Assembly (NCBI GenBank): GCA_015494735.1
Contig: WGAQ01000162.1
Location: forward strand, 1 to 23,910
Source: Caldifarciminota bacterium
GTDB taxonomy: Bacteria > Hydrothermota > Hydrothermia > LBFQ01 > DSFT01
Length of the DNA: 23,910 bases
Reading direction: 5' to 3'
The translations under genes and the position numbers were made by a program. The first letter of the stretch is position 1; each line of letters opens with the position of its first letter. The notes below the pieces were generated by a model, which worked only from the letters and a program-made list of their open reading frames with translations, was not told the DNA's origin and did not search any database. Shown piece after piece: positions 1 through 7,124 of this stretch.

Positions 1-112
1 CCCCCATGCCTCCCACGATTACCCTTCTATAATTGCCCACCGGAATATCTGGAATTTCCAGACGGGTTGCCTCTTTCAACTGTTCGGGAAGACTCCTGAT
101 TATATCCAGCAT
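1..112 (-). CDS. Probable bifunctional phosphoglucose/phosphomannose isomerase, N-terminus only
   Basis: The 37 visible residues start with ATG at 112 and run off the left edge. They end in a hydrophobic strand followed by V-G-G-M-G, after a leader rich in acidic and hydrophobic residues (MLDIIRSLPEQLKEATRLEI). A short helical N-terminus leading into a (V/I)-x-G-M-G turn is how the first SIS sugar-phosphate-binding domain of archaeal-type bifunctional phosphoglucose/phosphomannose isomerases begins; there the turn continues as GMGGS. Such enzymes interconvert fructose-6-P with glucose-6-P and mannose-6-P in the cytoplasm. A TAAAAT hexamer lies six bases upstream of the ATG, which supports the start. 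The gene is divergent from the rhodanese gene. Another SIS-domain protein is possible because only a few diagnostic residues are in view. Confidence 0.5.
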   Translation of the reverse strand, partial: MLDIIRSLPEQLKEATRLEIPDIPVGNYRRVIVGGMG

Positions 113-118
113 GGAGAA

Positions 119-124
119 ATTTTA
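119..124 (-). promoter_or_regulatory. -10 hexamer TAAAAT for the gene ending at 1
   Basis: TAAAAT on the minus strand, six bases before the ATG at 112. There is no Shine-Dalgarno site between. The spacing predicts transcription starting at or next to the start codon. No clear -35 box is seen. Confidence 0.5.
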
Positions 125-269
125 CATTTGGTCTCCCTCTCACCTTCGGATATGAAACTGGACATTGTGGAAATGATTGGGGGAAACTCCACACAAACCA
201 TTCACCTTCCCGTATCCAGAATTTTTCTCCGGAGCTGTCGTCTCCCCACCCGGACGTCATCGCGAGCCG

Positions 270-275
270 TAAAAT
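270..275 (+). promoter_or_regulatory. -10 hexamer TAAAAT for the rhodanese gene
   Basis: TAAAAT within GTAAAATTTTAGGC, seven bases before the ATG at 283. The same 14-base string recurs at 4910-4923 before the polyamine operon. No ribosome binding site fits between, so a leaderless transcript is likely. Confidence 0.5.
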
Positions 276-282
276 TTTAGGC

Positions 283-750
283 ATGAGGAGGATACTCATA
301 ACTTCGATTATTCTGGCAGGACTAATCGCCTGCTCCGACAATGGAAATGCACAGACCACCAGCCAGATGAGTCAGAGCCCCGCTCAGGGCCAGCCCACTG
401 TGGCTGCCAATCAGGTGACGGAGGAGGTGGTGGACGCCAACTACATAAAGGAGAAGGCCGATGCTCCCCACGTGGTCATAATCGACGTGAGGACTCCGGA
501 TGAGTACAATGCCGGAACCATTCCCGGAACCGACTACAACATAGACTACAGGCACATCGGACAGATAAAGCAACTGGACATCGACCCGAAGAAGGACACG
601 ATAGTGGTCTTCTGCAGGAGCGGAAGGAGGGCCAAGATTGCCTATCACGCCCTCAGGGACATGGGGTACAAGAACGTCAGGCTCTATGCAGGCAGTCTAA
701 TCGACTGGACGCAGAAGGGGAATCAACTGGTTCCTCCCGATAAGAAGTAA
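283..750 (+). CDS. Rhodanese-domain lipoprotein
   Basis: 155 residues. Residues 1-16 form a classic lipoprotein signal (two Arg, a hydrophobic stretch, then L-I-A-C with Cys17 as the predicted lipidated residue). A low-complexity linker rich in Gln, Ser and Thr follows to about 45. The rhodanese fold covers about 48-150, with DVRTPDEY (68-75) and the active-site loop C111-R-S-G-R-R. That loop has six residues beginning with Cys, as in sulfurtransferases, so catalysis through a Cys111 persulfide is plausible. The protein should be tethered in the periplasm facing outwards. The donor and acceptor of sulfur cannot be read from the sequence. It is a single-gene unit with its own -10 box and ends against a convergent dehydrogenase gene with a GC palindrome between. 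Confidence 0.88.
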   Translation: MRRILITSIILAGLIACSDNGNAQTTSQMSQSPAQGQPTVAANQVTEEVVDANYIKEKADAPHVVIIDVRTPDEYNAGTIPGTDYNIDYRHIGQIKQLDIDPKKDTIVVFCRSGRRAKIAYHALRDMGYKNVRLYAGSLIDWTQKGNQLVPPDKK

Positions 751-755
751 TAGAT

Positions 756-771
756 GGGGCGGAGCCGCCCC
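756..771 (+). terminator. GC palindrome between convergent genes, likely bidirectional terminator
   Basis: GGGGCGGAGCCGCCCC is a perfect inverted repeat sitting in the 20-base gap between the rhodanese stop (748-750) and the dehydrogenase stop (771-773). It can fold as a 6-bp stem with a 4-base loop on either strand. No T-run follows on either side, so it differs from a standard intrinsic terminator. Confidence 0.55.
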
Positions 772-1805
772 TATTCCATCGATATAACCACCTTGCCGAA
801 AACCTGACCGCTTTCCAGTTTCCTGTGGGCCTCCCGGACCCCTTCCTCCGTGAAGGGGAAAACGGAATCCACCACCGGTTTTATCTTTCCCATATCCACG
901 AGGCGCCATATCCTGAACAGGTCTCCCCTCCTGCCCATGGTGGAGCCTATCAGGGACACCTGACGGTAAAAGATATGCCTCAAATCCACCCGCGCATCGT
1001 ATCCGCTCGTGGCTCCATACATGACGATTCTGCCACCCCACCTGGTGGCCCTAATGAGCTTCTCTATATGCATGCTCCCGGTATGGTCCAGGACTATGTC
1101 CACCCTGCCGAATTCCTTCTTTATCACCTCCAGTATGTCCTCCTTCCTCCAGTTGATAACCCTATCTGCCCCCAGATGGAGGGCCTTTTCCACCTTCCAG
1201 TCGCTTCCCACCGTGGTTATCACCCTGGCCCCCACCACATTCTTCGCAATCTGAACGGCCAGCGAGCCCACGCCTCCACCGGCCGACATGATGAGAATCG
1301 TCTCCGTGGGCTGGAGGTTGCCCTTTCGAATCAGGGCATTGTAGGCGGTGAGAGCAGCGAGGGGAATCGCAGCAGCCTCCACAAATGAAAGGCCCTCCAC
1401 CTTCCTGAACACGTACTTCCTTTCGATGGCCAGGTATTCCACATATCCCCCATCCACGTGCTCACCCAGTATGCTGTAATGGGGACACAGGTTGTCCTCT
1501 CCCAGGGTACACATCTCGCATACACCACACGATTTGGCAGGAGCCAGAACCACCTCATCCCCCGGTTTCAGGTCGCTCACCCCCTCCCCCACCTCTTCCA
1601 CCACACCGGCGATATCCGAGCCCAGGATGTGGGGGAATTCGTGGGTGTGGCCCACCATCCCCCTGCGGGTCCACAAATCCAGATGATTGAGGGCCACCGC
1701 CTTCACCCTGACCAGAACCTCCCCCTTTCCCGGAGAGGGCTTCGGTAAGTCGATTTCCTTCAGAACATCCACATCCCCGTAATCCACCATCGCAATCGCT
1801 CTCAT
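771..1805 (-). CDS. Zinc-binding medium-chain alcohol dehydrogenase/quinone reductase family protein
   Basis: 344 residues, the usual length for a medium-chain dehydrogenase. The N-terminal GroES-like domain carries ALNHLDLWTRRG (38-49), GSDIAG (62-67) and four Cys at 93, 96, 99 and 107 in the structural-zinc spacing. The Rossmann domain has SAGGGVGSLAVQIAK (174-188) for NAD(P)H. The position that normally supplies the catalytic-zinc Cys in the first motif reads Asn-His here, so the enzyme probably lacks catalytic zinc and may act like an NADPH:quinone or enal reductase rather than an alcohol dehydrogenase. The substrate is unknown. ATG 1805 is supported by TAAGAT six bases upstream. It is transcribed alone, divergent from the coiled-coil gene. 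Confidence 0.85.
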   Translation of the reverse strand: MRAIAMVDYGDVDVLKEIDLPKPSPGKGEVLVRVKAVALNHLDLWTRRGMVGHTHEFPHILGSDIAGVVEEVGEGVSDLKPGDEVVLAPAKSCGVCEMCTLGEDNLCPHYSILGEHVDGGYVEYLAIERKYVFRKVEGLSFVEAAAIPLAALTAYNALIRKGNLQPTETILIMSAGGGVGSLAVQIAKNVVGARVITTVGSDWKVEKALHLGADRVINWRKEDILEVIKKEFGRVDIVLDHTGSMHIEKLIRATRWGGRIVMYGATSGYDARVDLRHIFYRQVSLIGSTMGRRGDLFRIWRLVDMGKIKPVVDSVFPFTEEGVREAHRKLESGQVFGKVVISME

Positions 1806-1811
1806 GGTGAA

Positions 1812-1817
1812 ATCTTA
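1812..1817 (-). promoter_or_regulatory. -10 hexamer TAAGAT for the dehydrogenase
   Basis: TAAGAT on the minus strand, six bases before the ATG at 1805, without a Shine-Dalgarno site. The fumarase gene has the same hexamer and spacing. Confidence 0.5.
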
Positions 1818-1852
1818 CAGGAAAGGGTCTTTTATTCTGACAACTTCTGCTG

Positions 1853-1858
1853 TAAAAT
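1853..1858 (+). promoter_or_regulatory. -10 hexamer TAAAAT for the coiled-coil gene
   Basis: TAAAAT nine bases before the ATG at 1868, giving a predicted leader of two or three bases at most. No recognisable -35 at the usual distance. Confidence 0.45.
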
Positions 1859-1867
1859 TGAACTACC

Positions 1868-2326
1868 ATGAAAACGAAGAATTCGTCAGAAGCACTGGTG
1901 AAAGAACTGGTGGATAGGGTTTCCCAGCTGGAAGGGATATACGATTTCCTCTCGAAGGAGATTCATGGCATACGGAACGAGATAAACGGAATCTACAGGA
2001 GTCTGCACGCCCTGAAATCGGAGCTCGTGACGAGCGACATACAGAACAGGAGCCACATAGTGGAAAAGCTGGAGGAATGGAAAACCGGCATCCTGGGTCA
2101 CATGGAAGCCATAAAGACCGAACTCATGATATCCGATGAAAGGATTTCCACAGGTCTTTCCAGCGAAATAGCATCCCTCAGGAGGGAGGTGCAGGAACTC
2201 GCACAGGAGATAGAGATACTGAGGAAGAAGGTCTCCGAAGAGAGCCGGAAGACCATCATCTGGATGGCCATCATACTGCTAATCGTGGCGCTATTGCAGG
2301 GAGGTATGATTTTCATGCTCCTGTGA
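1868..2326 (+). CDS. Tail-anchored coiled-coil protein of unknown function
   Basis: 152 residues. No signal peptide: the N-terminus is charged. Residues about 10-127 are almost wholly helical in character, with heptad-like spacing of Leu and Ile and many Glu, Lys and Arg (for example EIASLRREVQELAQEIEILRK at 100-120), indicating a long coiled coil. Residues 130-152 are a single hydrophobic segment ending at the C-terminus, so the protein is probably inserted in the inner membrane by its tail with the coil in the cytoplasm. No enzymatic motif is visible and I do not recognise a family. It lies 26 bases upstream of the barrel gene, but that gene has its own -10 box, so they may be co-regulated neighbours rather than a strict operon. 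Confidence 0.75.
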   Translation: MKTKNSSEALVKELVDRVSQLEGIYDFLSKEIHGIRNEINGIYRSLHALKSELVTSDIQNRSHIVEKLEEWKTGILGHMEAIKTELMISDERISTGLSSEIASLRREVQELAQEIEILRKKVSEESRKTIIWMAIILLIVALLQGGMIFMLL

Positions 2327-2340
2327 AGGGAATATCCGTT

Positions 2341-2346
2341 TAAAAT
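2341..2346 (+). promoter_or_regulatory. -10 hexamer TAAAAT for the barrel gene
   Basis: TAAAAT six bases before the ATG at 2353. The in-frame TAG at 2347-2349 rules out any longer N-terminus. Confidence 0.5.
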
Positions 2347-2352
2347 TAGGCC

Positions 2353-3729
2353 ATGCTCCTTTTCCTCATTTCCCATCTGACGATAGGATACAGGAATCCC
2401 CTGGTTTACGACCTCCTGTACGGGAAGTACACCATGGATTACAGGTACTGGTACTTCTCCCTCAACTACTCCTCCTATCAGATAAACTCCGCTCCCGTAG
2501 CCCTCACCTTCCCCCACGAGGGCATACTTCCCCCCGACGCCGCCCTCCATACGGACCTTCTGATAAAGGACCTGGGAGGAATAACGCGGGCATCCATCGG
2601 ATACAGGGTGGAGGACATGGCGATAGAATTCACCTACTTCGGCAACGAGGAGCTCTCCCTCGAATCCTTCGACGAATACGGTCCCGGCTCGTGCGACACC
2701 CTGGATATGGTCTTCGGGCAGGTGGAAGACACTATATATCCCGGAGAAATCAGGAATCTGGACAGGAGCATCCGTGTAATCTACAACTTGGACTCCCTCT
2801 ACAGGACCTATTACACATCCTCCAAAAGCAGCGGAGGAATAAGGGCGAGGCCCCTTTCGTTCAAATTCATAAAGGGCGACTGGTTCCTGCACCTTCAATA
2901 CAGAAAGGTGGAGGGAGGGGGCACCATCAATTACGACACCCGCATGTTCATCCTGACCCCGGCGGTCAGGGTGGAGCCACAGGATGCCGATGTGGTATGG
3001 TACGCCCTGATAACGGGAATCCCCGTGGTCCCATCCCCCTTCCTCTTCCAGAGGGAATACTCCATAAACAGCAGGAGCCACTGGGCCATTTCCGCCGGAT
3101 ACAGGAAGGGCAACCTCCTCCTGGAACTGGGCTTCTCCCCATCCCTGAAAGTGGAGGGGACCATAACGGATGTGCTCAAGTATCTGGTATCCCTGGGCGA
3201 TTCCGCCACATCCACCCGCCTGGACACCGTCGGATGGAACGACCTGTATGCCTACACAAACGACAACGGAGAACTCCAGATTGAGGGAACGGGGGTCATC
3301 TACGTGGATTACGCGTACAGGGATACCACCATCGATACCACCGTGGCATTCTCCTACGAGATTCCCGCCAGTCCCATAGTCAAACTCATATACCGGAGGG
3401 AATTCGGGAAGGCAGATGGAACCATTTTCTTCACCTACAACGCTCTGAACAATCTGGCCGCGGGCTTCTCCATCGAGTATCCCCTGGTGCCCCGATTCGC
3501 CCTGAGCACCAGCTGGGTTTACTCCAGAAACACCTGGTTCCAGTATGGCTCGGCAGGTCTGAATGCCATCATTTACTCGGGGAAGATGAGGCTCACCTTC
3601 GGCCTCGCCACCAACCTGACGGGAGACATATACAGGGCGGTGCAGGACATAATGGGGGCCCGCATGAGCATGGAGGGAAGCATAAAACCCCACTTCTCCA
3701 TCAACTTCTCCATGGTCTATCAGGACTGA
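2353..3729 (+). CDS. Putative outer-membrane beta-barrel protein
   Basis: 458 residues with no recognised catalytic motif. The first ~12 residues (MLLFLISHLTIG) form a very short hydrophobic export signal without the usual Lys/Arg. The rest alternates polar and hydrophobic residues and is rich in Tyr, Phe, Trp and Gly, with many strand-like stretches separated by Asp/Gly/Asn turns, and ends in amphipathic strands (last residues FSINFSMVYQD). This pattern fits a barrel of perhaps 14-18 strands in the outer membrane. The final residues do not end precisely on an aromatic as the classic Bam signal does. An in-frame stop two codons upstream fixes the start. Its 3' end overlaps the convergent glycosyltransferase gene by ten bases. 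Its role, whether porin, transporter or secretion partner, is unknown. Confidence 0.65.
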   Translation: MLLFLISHLTIGYRNPLVYDLLYGKYTMDYRYWYFSLNYSSYQINSAPVALTFPHEGILPPDAALHTDLLIKDLGGITRASIGYRVEDMAIEFTYFGNEELSLESFDEYGPGSCDTLDMVFGQVEDTIYPGEIRNLDRSIRVIYNLDSLYRTYYTSSKSSGGIRARPLSFKFIKGDWFLHLQYRKVEGGGTINYDTRMFILTPAVRVEPQDADVVWYALITGIPVVPSPFLFQREYSINSRSHWAISAGYRKGNLLLELGFSPSLKVEGTITDVLKYLVSLGDSATSTRLDTVGWNDLYAYTNDNGELQIEGTGVIYVDYAYRDTTIDTTVAFSYEIPASPIVKLIYRREFGKADGTIFFTYNALNNLAAGFSIEYPLVPRFALSTSWVYSRNTWFQYGSAGLNAIIYSGKMRLTFGLATNLTGDIYRAVQDIMGARMSMEGSIKPHFSINFSMVYQD

Positions 3730-4838
3730 GAGAGGGCCTCCAGGAATATGGCCTCCAGTTGCCTGCGGACTCTATCGGGATTGAAGTGCTCGAGAGCGTA
3801 TTCCCGCGCCCTTCTGCCCATCTCCCTCCTCAGAGTTTCATCCTCTATGAGGCGGCACAGCCACTCCTTAAGGGATTTCCTGTCTCCCGGCTCTATCAGG
3901 ATGCCCGTCCTCCCGTGCTCTATTATATCCACCATGGCCCCCACGCGGGTGGTTATGACAGCGCAGGCGCTCACCATCCCCTCCAGAACAGCCATGGAGA
4001 AACCCTCGGAATAACTCGGCAGGACGAATATGGAGCACTCTTCGTAGAGGCGCAGCTTCTCCCTTCCGTATGCAGATTCCACATATCGGACCCTGTCATC
4101 CTTCAGACGTACGAAGGGCTTCCACGGAATGGGCTCGCCGGTCCTCTGGTTGTAGAATATGTTCCTTTCCCCCCTGATGGGAGTGCCCAGGAAGATGAAT
4201 TCCACATCCATCCCTGCATCCAGGATTTCACGGGCCACATCCACCAGGTCGTGATACCCCTTGGCAACGGAAAACAGGCCCACGAAGAGCACTCTGACTC
4301 TATCCCTCCTGAACTCCATCCGCTCGAAGTCGGGGTGATAGGGGTTGGGGAGAATCCTCAGGTTCTCGCGGGGAACGATGCCATCGAATTGCTTCATGAG
4401 GGATGGGGACTGGACGATTACGGCGGATGCCCTGTTCAGAGCCTCCCGGACCAGTTTCCTGAATGTCCCATCCAGGCTCCGGTAGAAGAAGTGGAAGTGG
4501 CCACCCCTCATGTGCAGCACCGTTCTCTTTCCGAGAACGCGGGCGGGATACAGTATGGAAAGGTCCCGAATCCACCCCATCCGGGTGGCGGTTATGGGCA
4601 GGTATATCCCATCGTGCCCGCCGGATAGCAGTTTCAGGAGGTACCTGGAGTAAATCCATCCATATCGGGCCATGGCTCCGGCAGTCAGAAAGCCCCTGTC
4701 CGCCTTTCCCTTCTTGACGCTTATGTTCAGCACCTCCACATCCACCCTGTCGAAGGGACGGGAAAAGAGGATTTCGCTGGAAATCTCCGGTCCCGAATAG
4801 GGGGGCGGAAGCGGGGCCAGGGCCAGCAGTCTCTTCAA
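3720..4838 (-). CDS. Family 4 (GT4/GT-B) glycosyltransferase
   Basis: 372 residues from TTG 4838. The C-terminal nucleotide-sugar half is clear: GLFSVAKGYHDLVDVA (187-202), then E278 and E286 in the E-x7-E motif within SYSEGFSMAVLEGM, then HGRTGILIEPGD (308-319). The N-terminal acceptor half starts with a proline-rich loop (LAPLPPPYSG) typical of GT4. It likely adds a sugar to a cell-surface glycan or lipid at the cytoplasmic side of the membrane; donor and acceptor are unknown. A GTG at 4844 is in frame, but only one base separates it from the TAAAAT hexamer. The TTG at 4838 sits seven bases from it, matching the spacing of the other genes and giving a normal MKRLL start. The 3' end overlaps the barrel gene. 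Confidence 0.88.
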   Translation of the reverse strand: MKRLLALAPLPPPYSGPEISSEILFSRPFDRVDVEVLNISVKKGKADRGFLTAGAMARYGWIYSRYLLKLLSGGHDGIYLPITATRMGWIRDLSILYPARVLGKRTVLHMRGGHFHFFYRSLDGTFRKLVREALNRASAVIVQSPSLMKQFDGIVPRENLRILPNPYHPDFERMEFRRDRVRVLFVGLFSVAKGYHDLVDVAREILDAGMDVEFIFLGTPIRGERNIFYNQRTGEPIPWKPFVRLKDDRVRYVESAYGREKLRLYEECSIFVLPSYSEGFSMAVLEGMVSACAVITTRVGAMVDIIEHGRTGILIEPGDRKSLKEWLCRLIEDETLRREMGRRAREYALEHFNPDRVRRQLEAIFLEALSQS

Positions 4839-4845
4839 CCCCACA

Positions 4846-4851
4846 ATTTTA
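4846..4851 (-). promoter_or_regulatory. -10 hexamer TAAAAT for the GT4 gene
   Basis: TAAAAT on the minus strand, seven bases before TTG 4838 but only one base before GTG 4844. This favours the TTG as the true start. Confidence 0.5.
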
Positions 4852-4910
4852 ACTCAACCGACCCGAATCCCCGGTTCAGCATGGATTTAAGGGCATCTTC
4901 CCCTCGTCTG

Positions 4911-4916
4911 TAAAAT
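4911..4916 (+). promoter_or_regulatory. -10 hexamer TAAAAT for the polyamine operon
   Basis: TAAAAT inside GTAAAATTTTAGGC (4910-4923), nine bases before ATG 4926. The 14-base string is identical to that before the rhodanese gene. No Shine-Dalgarno site. Confidence 0.5.
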
Positions 4917-4925
4917 TTTAGGCCC

Positions 4926-5837
4926 ATGAAAGAAGGAATCTGGTTTATAGAGAAGCACACGGACGACCTCATATTCCACTATCGGGTGGAGCGTATCATA
5001 TACCATGGACGAACCAAGTTCCAGAAGGTGGACATAGTGGACCTCAAGGTCCTGGGAAAGACCCTGTTTCTGGACAACAAGATTCAATCATCCCAGATAG
5101 ACGAGCACATTTACCATGAGATGCTGGTCCACCCGGCCATGTTCACCCACCCCTCTCCGGAAAGGGTCCTGATTCTCGGAGGGGGAGAGGGGGCGACCCT
5201 GAGGGAAGTCCTGAAGCACGGCAGCGTAAAAGAGGCCATAATGGTGGATATAGACGAGGAACTCGTCAATATTTGCCGCCAGCACATGAAGGAATGGCAC
5301 GATGGAGCATTCGACAACCCCCGCTCCCGCCTCATATTCACGGATGCGAGGGAATTCGTGGAGAACAACTTCGAGCCCTATGACATCATCATATCCGATT
5401 TGACCGAGCCCATAGAGGAGGGGCCCTCCATCAAGCTCTTCACCAAGGAATTCTACACCACCATATTCAACAGGTTGAAGGACGAGGGCATATTCGTGGC
5501 ACAGGCCGGAAGCGCGGACCCCGTATATCCCGATTTCCTCGCCAGTCTCTACAGGACCCTTAAGGCGGTGTTTCCCATAGTGCACGTTTACTGGACCTTC
5601 GTCTTCTCCTTCCAGCTCCCCTGGGCCTTCATCATAGCCAGCAAAAAACTCAATCCCAGGGCAATCGATGAGGAGTCCGTACTCCGGAGGATGAAGGAAA
5701 TCGGCCTCAACAAGTTCTCCTACTACTATCCGGAGATGCACATGGCTTCCTTCGTCGTCCCCACGTATGTGAAAGAAGCCCTCGAAACGAAAGGAGATAT
5801 AATCAAAGATGACGCACCCTTTATTTGGAAGGCTTGA
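4926..5837 (+). CDS. speE: Aminopropyltransferase, spermidine/thermospermine synthase family (paralogue 1)
   Basis: 303 residues. The N-terminal beta domain is followed by a Rossmann methyltransferase-like fold with GGGEGATLREVLKHG (85-99) for the decarboxylated S-adenosylmethionine site, MVDIDEELV (106-114), TDAREFVE (139-146) and SDLTEPIEEGP (157-167), where Asp158 is the expected catalytic base. These enzymes move an aminopropyl group from decarboxylated AdoMet to an amine. Canonical spermidine synthases read DSSDPIGP at the last motif. The D-x-T-E-P-x-E-E-G-P form here resembles the DLADP-x-E-G-GP of plant thermospermine synthases, so the acceptor may be a longer polyamine or agmatine. 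First gene of a three-gene operon; its 3' end overlaps the decarboxylase gene by 29 bases. Confidence 0.87.
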   Translation: MKEGIWFIEKHTDDLIFHYRVERIIYHGRTKFQKVDIVDLKVLGKTLFLDNKIQSSQIDEHIYHEMLVHPAMFTHPSPERVLILGGGEGATLREVLKHGSVKEAIMVDIDEELVNICRQHMKEWHDGAFDNPRSRLIFTDAREFVENNFEPYDIIISDLTEPIEEGPSIKLFTKEFYTTIFNRLKDEGIFVAQAGSADPVYPDFLASLYRTLKAVFPIVHVYWTFVFSFQLPWAFIIASKKLNPRAIDEESVLRRMKEIGLNKFSYYYPEMHMASFVVPTYVKEALETKGDIIKDDAPFIWKA

Positions 5838-6282
5838 GCACCTTTACATCTGCGCCGGAGTGGGTCGGGGCGAAACCCTCCTGACCGCCTTCGACCAGGC
5901 TCTTCGCAACGCAGGAGTGGGGGATTACAATCTCCTGAAGGTGTCCAGCATAGTCCCGCCGGGAGCCAGGGTGAGCCAGACCATAGAAGTTCCCAAGGGT
6001 TCCCTCCTTCCCATAGCCTACGGCTCCATCAGTTCCACGGATAGGGGAGAAGTGATTTCCGCAGCAGTATCCGTTGCCCTCCCCGCTGATGAGACCCAGG
6101 TGGGTGTCATAATGGAATTCTCCGGATACACCTCCGAGGAAAGGGCAAGGGAAATCGTGAAGAAGATGGCCCAGGAAGCCATGAAGTACAGGGGAATCGC
6201 CGTAAGGGAGATAATCGTGAAATCGGCAAGTGCCCGCATAGAGGGACCCACCAGCGTTTTCGCCGGAGTGGCCCTATGGTAG
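5809..6282 (+). CDS. pdaD: Pyruvoyl-dependent arginine decarboxylase
   Basis: 157 residues, the usual size. It converts arginine to agmatine and CO2 with a covalently bound pyruvoyl group in place of pyridoxal phosphate. The self-processing site is visible as LLKVSSIVPPGA (42-53), where cleavage between Ser46 and Ser47 would turn Ser47 into the pyruvoyl group and give a short beta and a longer alpha chain. The C-terminal half has the conserved GYTSEERAREIV segment. The enzyme is a cytoplasmic trimer or hexamer in the archaeal family. The gene lies between two aminopropyltransferase genes and overlaps both (29 and 7 bases), so translation is probably coupled. AAAGGAGAT at 5786-5794 is a Shine-Dalgarno candidate. 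Agmatine made here is the likely substrate of a flanking enzyme. Confidence 0.92.
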   Translation: MTHPLFGRLEHLYICAGVGRGETLLTAFDQALRNAGVGDYNLLKVSSIVPPGARVSQTIEVPKGSLLPIAYGSISSTDRGEVISAAVSVALPADETQVGVIMEFSGYTSEERAREIVKKMAQEAMKYRGIAVREIIVKSASARIEGPTSVFAGVALW

Positions 6283-7124
6283 ACCGGCAGAAGGAAGAGT
6301 ACAGGGAGTACCATTCGCCCCACTCGGGCATCTTTCTGAAGAAGGACAGGATTCTGTTCAGGGAGCAGAGTCAGTATCAGGAGATAGAAATCTTCGAGAA
6401 CGGTTTCTTCGGAAGGGTCCTGACCCTGGATGGACTGGTTATGACGACGGAGAGAGACGAGTTCATATACCACGAGATGCTCGTCCACCCCGCAATGGTA
6501 TCCCATCCCGCTCCGGAGAGAATCCTCATAGTGGGGGGAGGGGATGGAGGAACTGCAAGGGAGGTGCTGAAGTATCCGGTGAAGGAGGTCCACCTGGTGG
6601 AGATAGATGGAATGGTGATAGAGGCCTCCCGCAGATACCTCCCCACCATATCATCGGCGCTGGATGATGAAAGGCTCCGCATACACGTGGAGGATGCCAC
6701 CATCTGGATAGAGGACCACAGGGATGAATTCGATGTGGTGATAGTGGATTCCACGGACCCCATAGGACCGGCCGAGGGTCTGATAGGGGAAGCCTTCTTC
6801 GAAAACGTCTTTCGGGCCTTAAGGAAGGATGGGATAATGGTGATACAGTCCGAATCCCCCCACTACCACCTGGACACCATCCGCACGATTGCAAAGAGAC
6901 TCTTCAGAATCTTCCCCGTACTGCACATGTACACCGCCCCCATCCCCACGTATCCGGGCGGATACTGGGCCTTCTCGATGGTCACGAAAGGGCTCAGGAT
7001 AGAAGAAAGGCAGGAGATTCCCGGAGGCCTGAAGTACTTCAACAGGAGCATCTACAGGGGAGCATTCGCCCTGCCCCAGTTCCTGAAGGAGAAGGTGAAG
7101 GGAATGGTACAGGAGCCCTTTTAA
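6276..7124 (+). CDS. speE: Spermidine synthase-family aminopropyltransferase (paralogue 2)
   Basis: 282 residues, close to the family norm. Motifs are canonical: GGGDGGTAREVLKYP (87-101), LVEIDGMVI (107-115), VEDATIWI (138-145) and VDSTDPIGPAEGL (157-169) with Asp158 as catalytic base. The substrate loop after it (GEAFFENVFRALRKDGI) also matches. It uses decarboxylated AdoMet; the acceptor is probably putrescine or, given the adjacent arginine decarboxylase, agmatine, which would give N1-aminopropylagmatine as in Thermus. Neither AdoMet decarboxylase nor the ureohydrolase needed for that route is in the window. ATG overlaps the decarboxylase stop, and GGAGTGG lies just upstream as a weak Shine-Dalgarno. 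The stop codon shares the tetranucleotide TTAA (7121-7124) with the convergent peptidase stop. Confidence 0.92.
   Translation: MVDRQKEEYREYHSPHSGIFLKKDRILFREQSQYQEIEIFENGFFGRVLTLDGLVMTTERDEFIYHEMLVHPAMVSHPAPERILIVGGGDGGTAREVLKYPVKEVHLVEIDGMVIEASRRYLPTISSALDDERLRIHVEDATIWIEDHRDEFDVVIVDSTDPIGPAEGLIGEAFFENVFRALRKDGIMVIQSESPHYHLDTIRTIAKRLFRIFPVLHMYTAPIPTYPGGYWAFSMVTKGLRIEERQEIPGGLKYFNRSIYRGAFALPQFLKEKVKGMVQEPF

Noticed and set aside
2098..3693. A 531-codon open frame on the minus strand across the barrel gene
   Set aside because: It lies antisense to a gene with a fixed start, its own -10 and barrel-like residue alternation. The minus-strand translation has no known motif and no -10 near its start. 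It is a by-product of GC-biased codon use.
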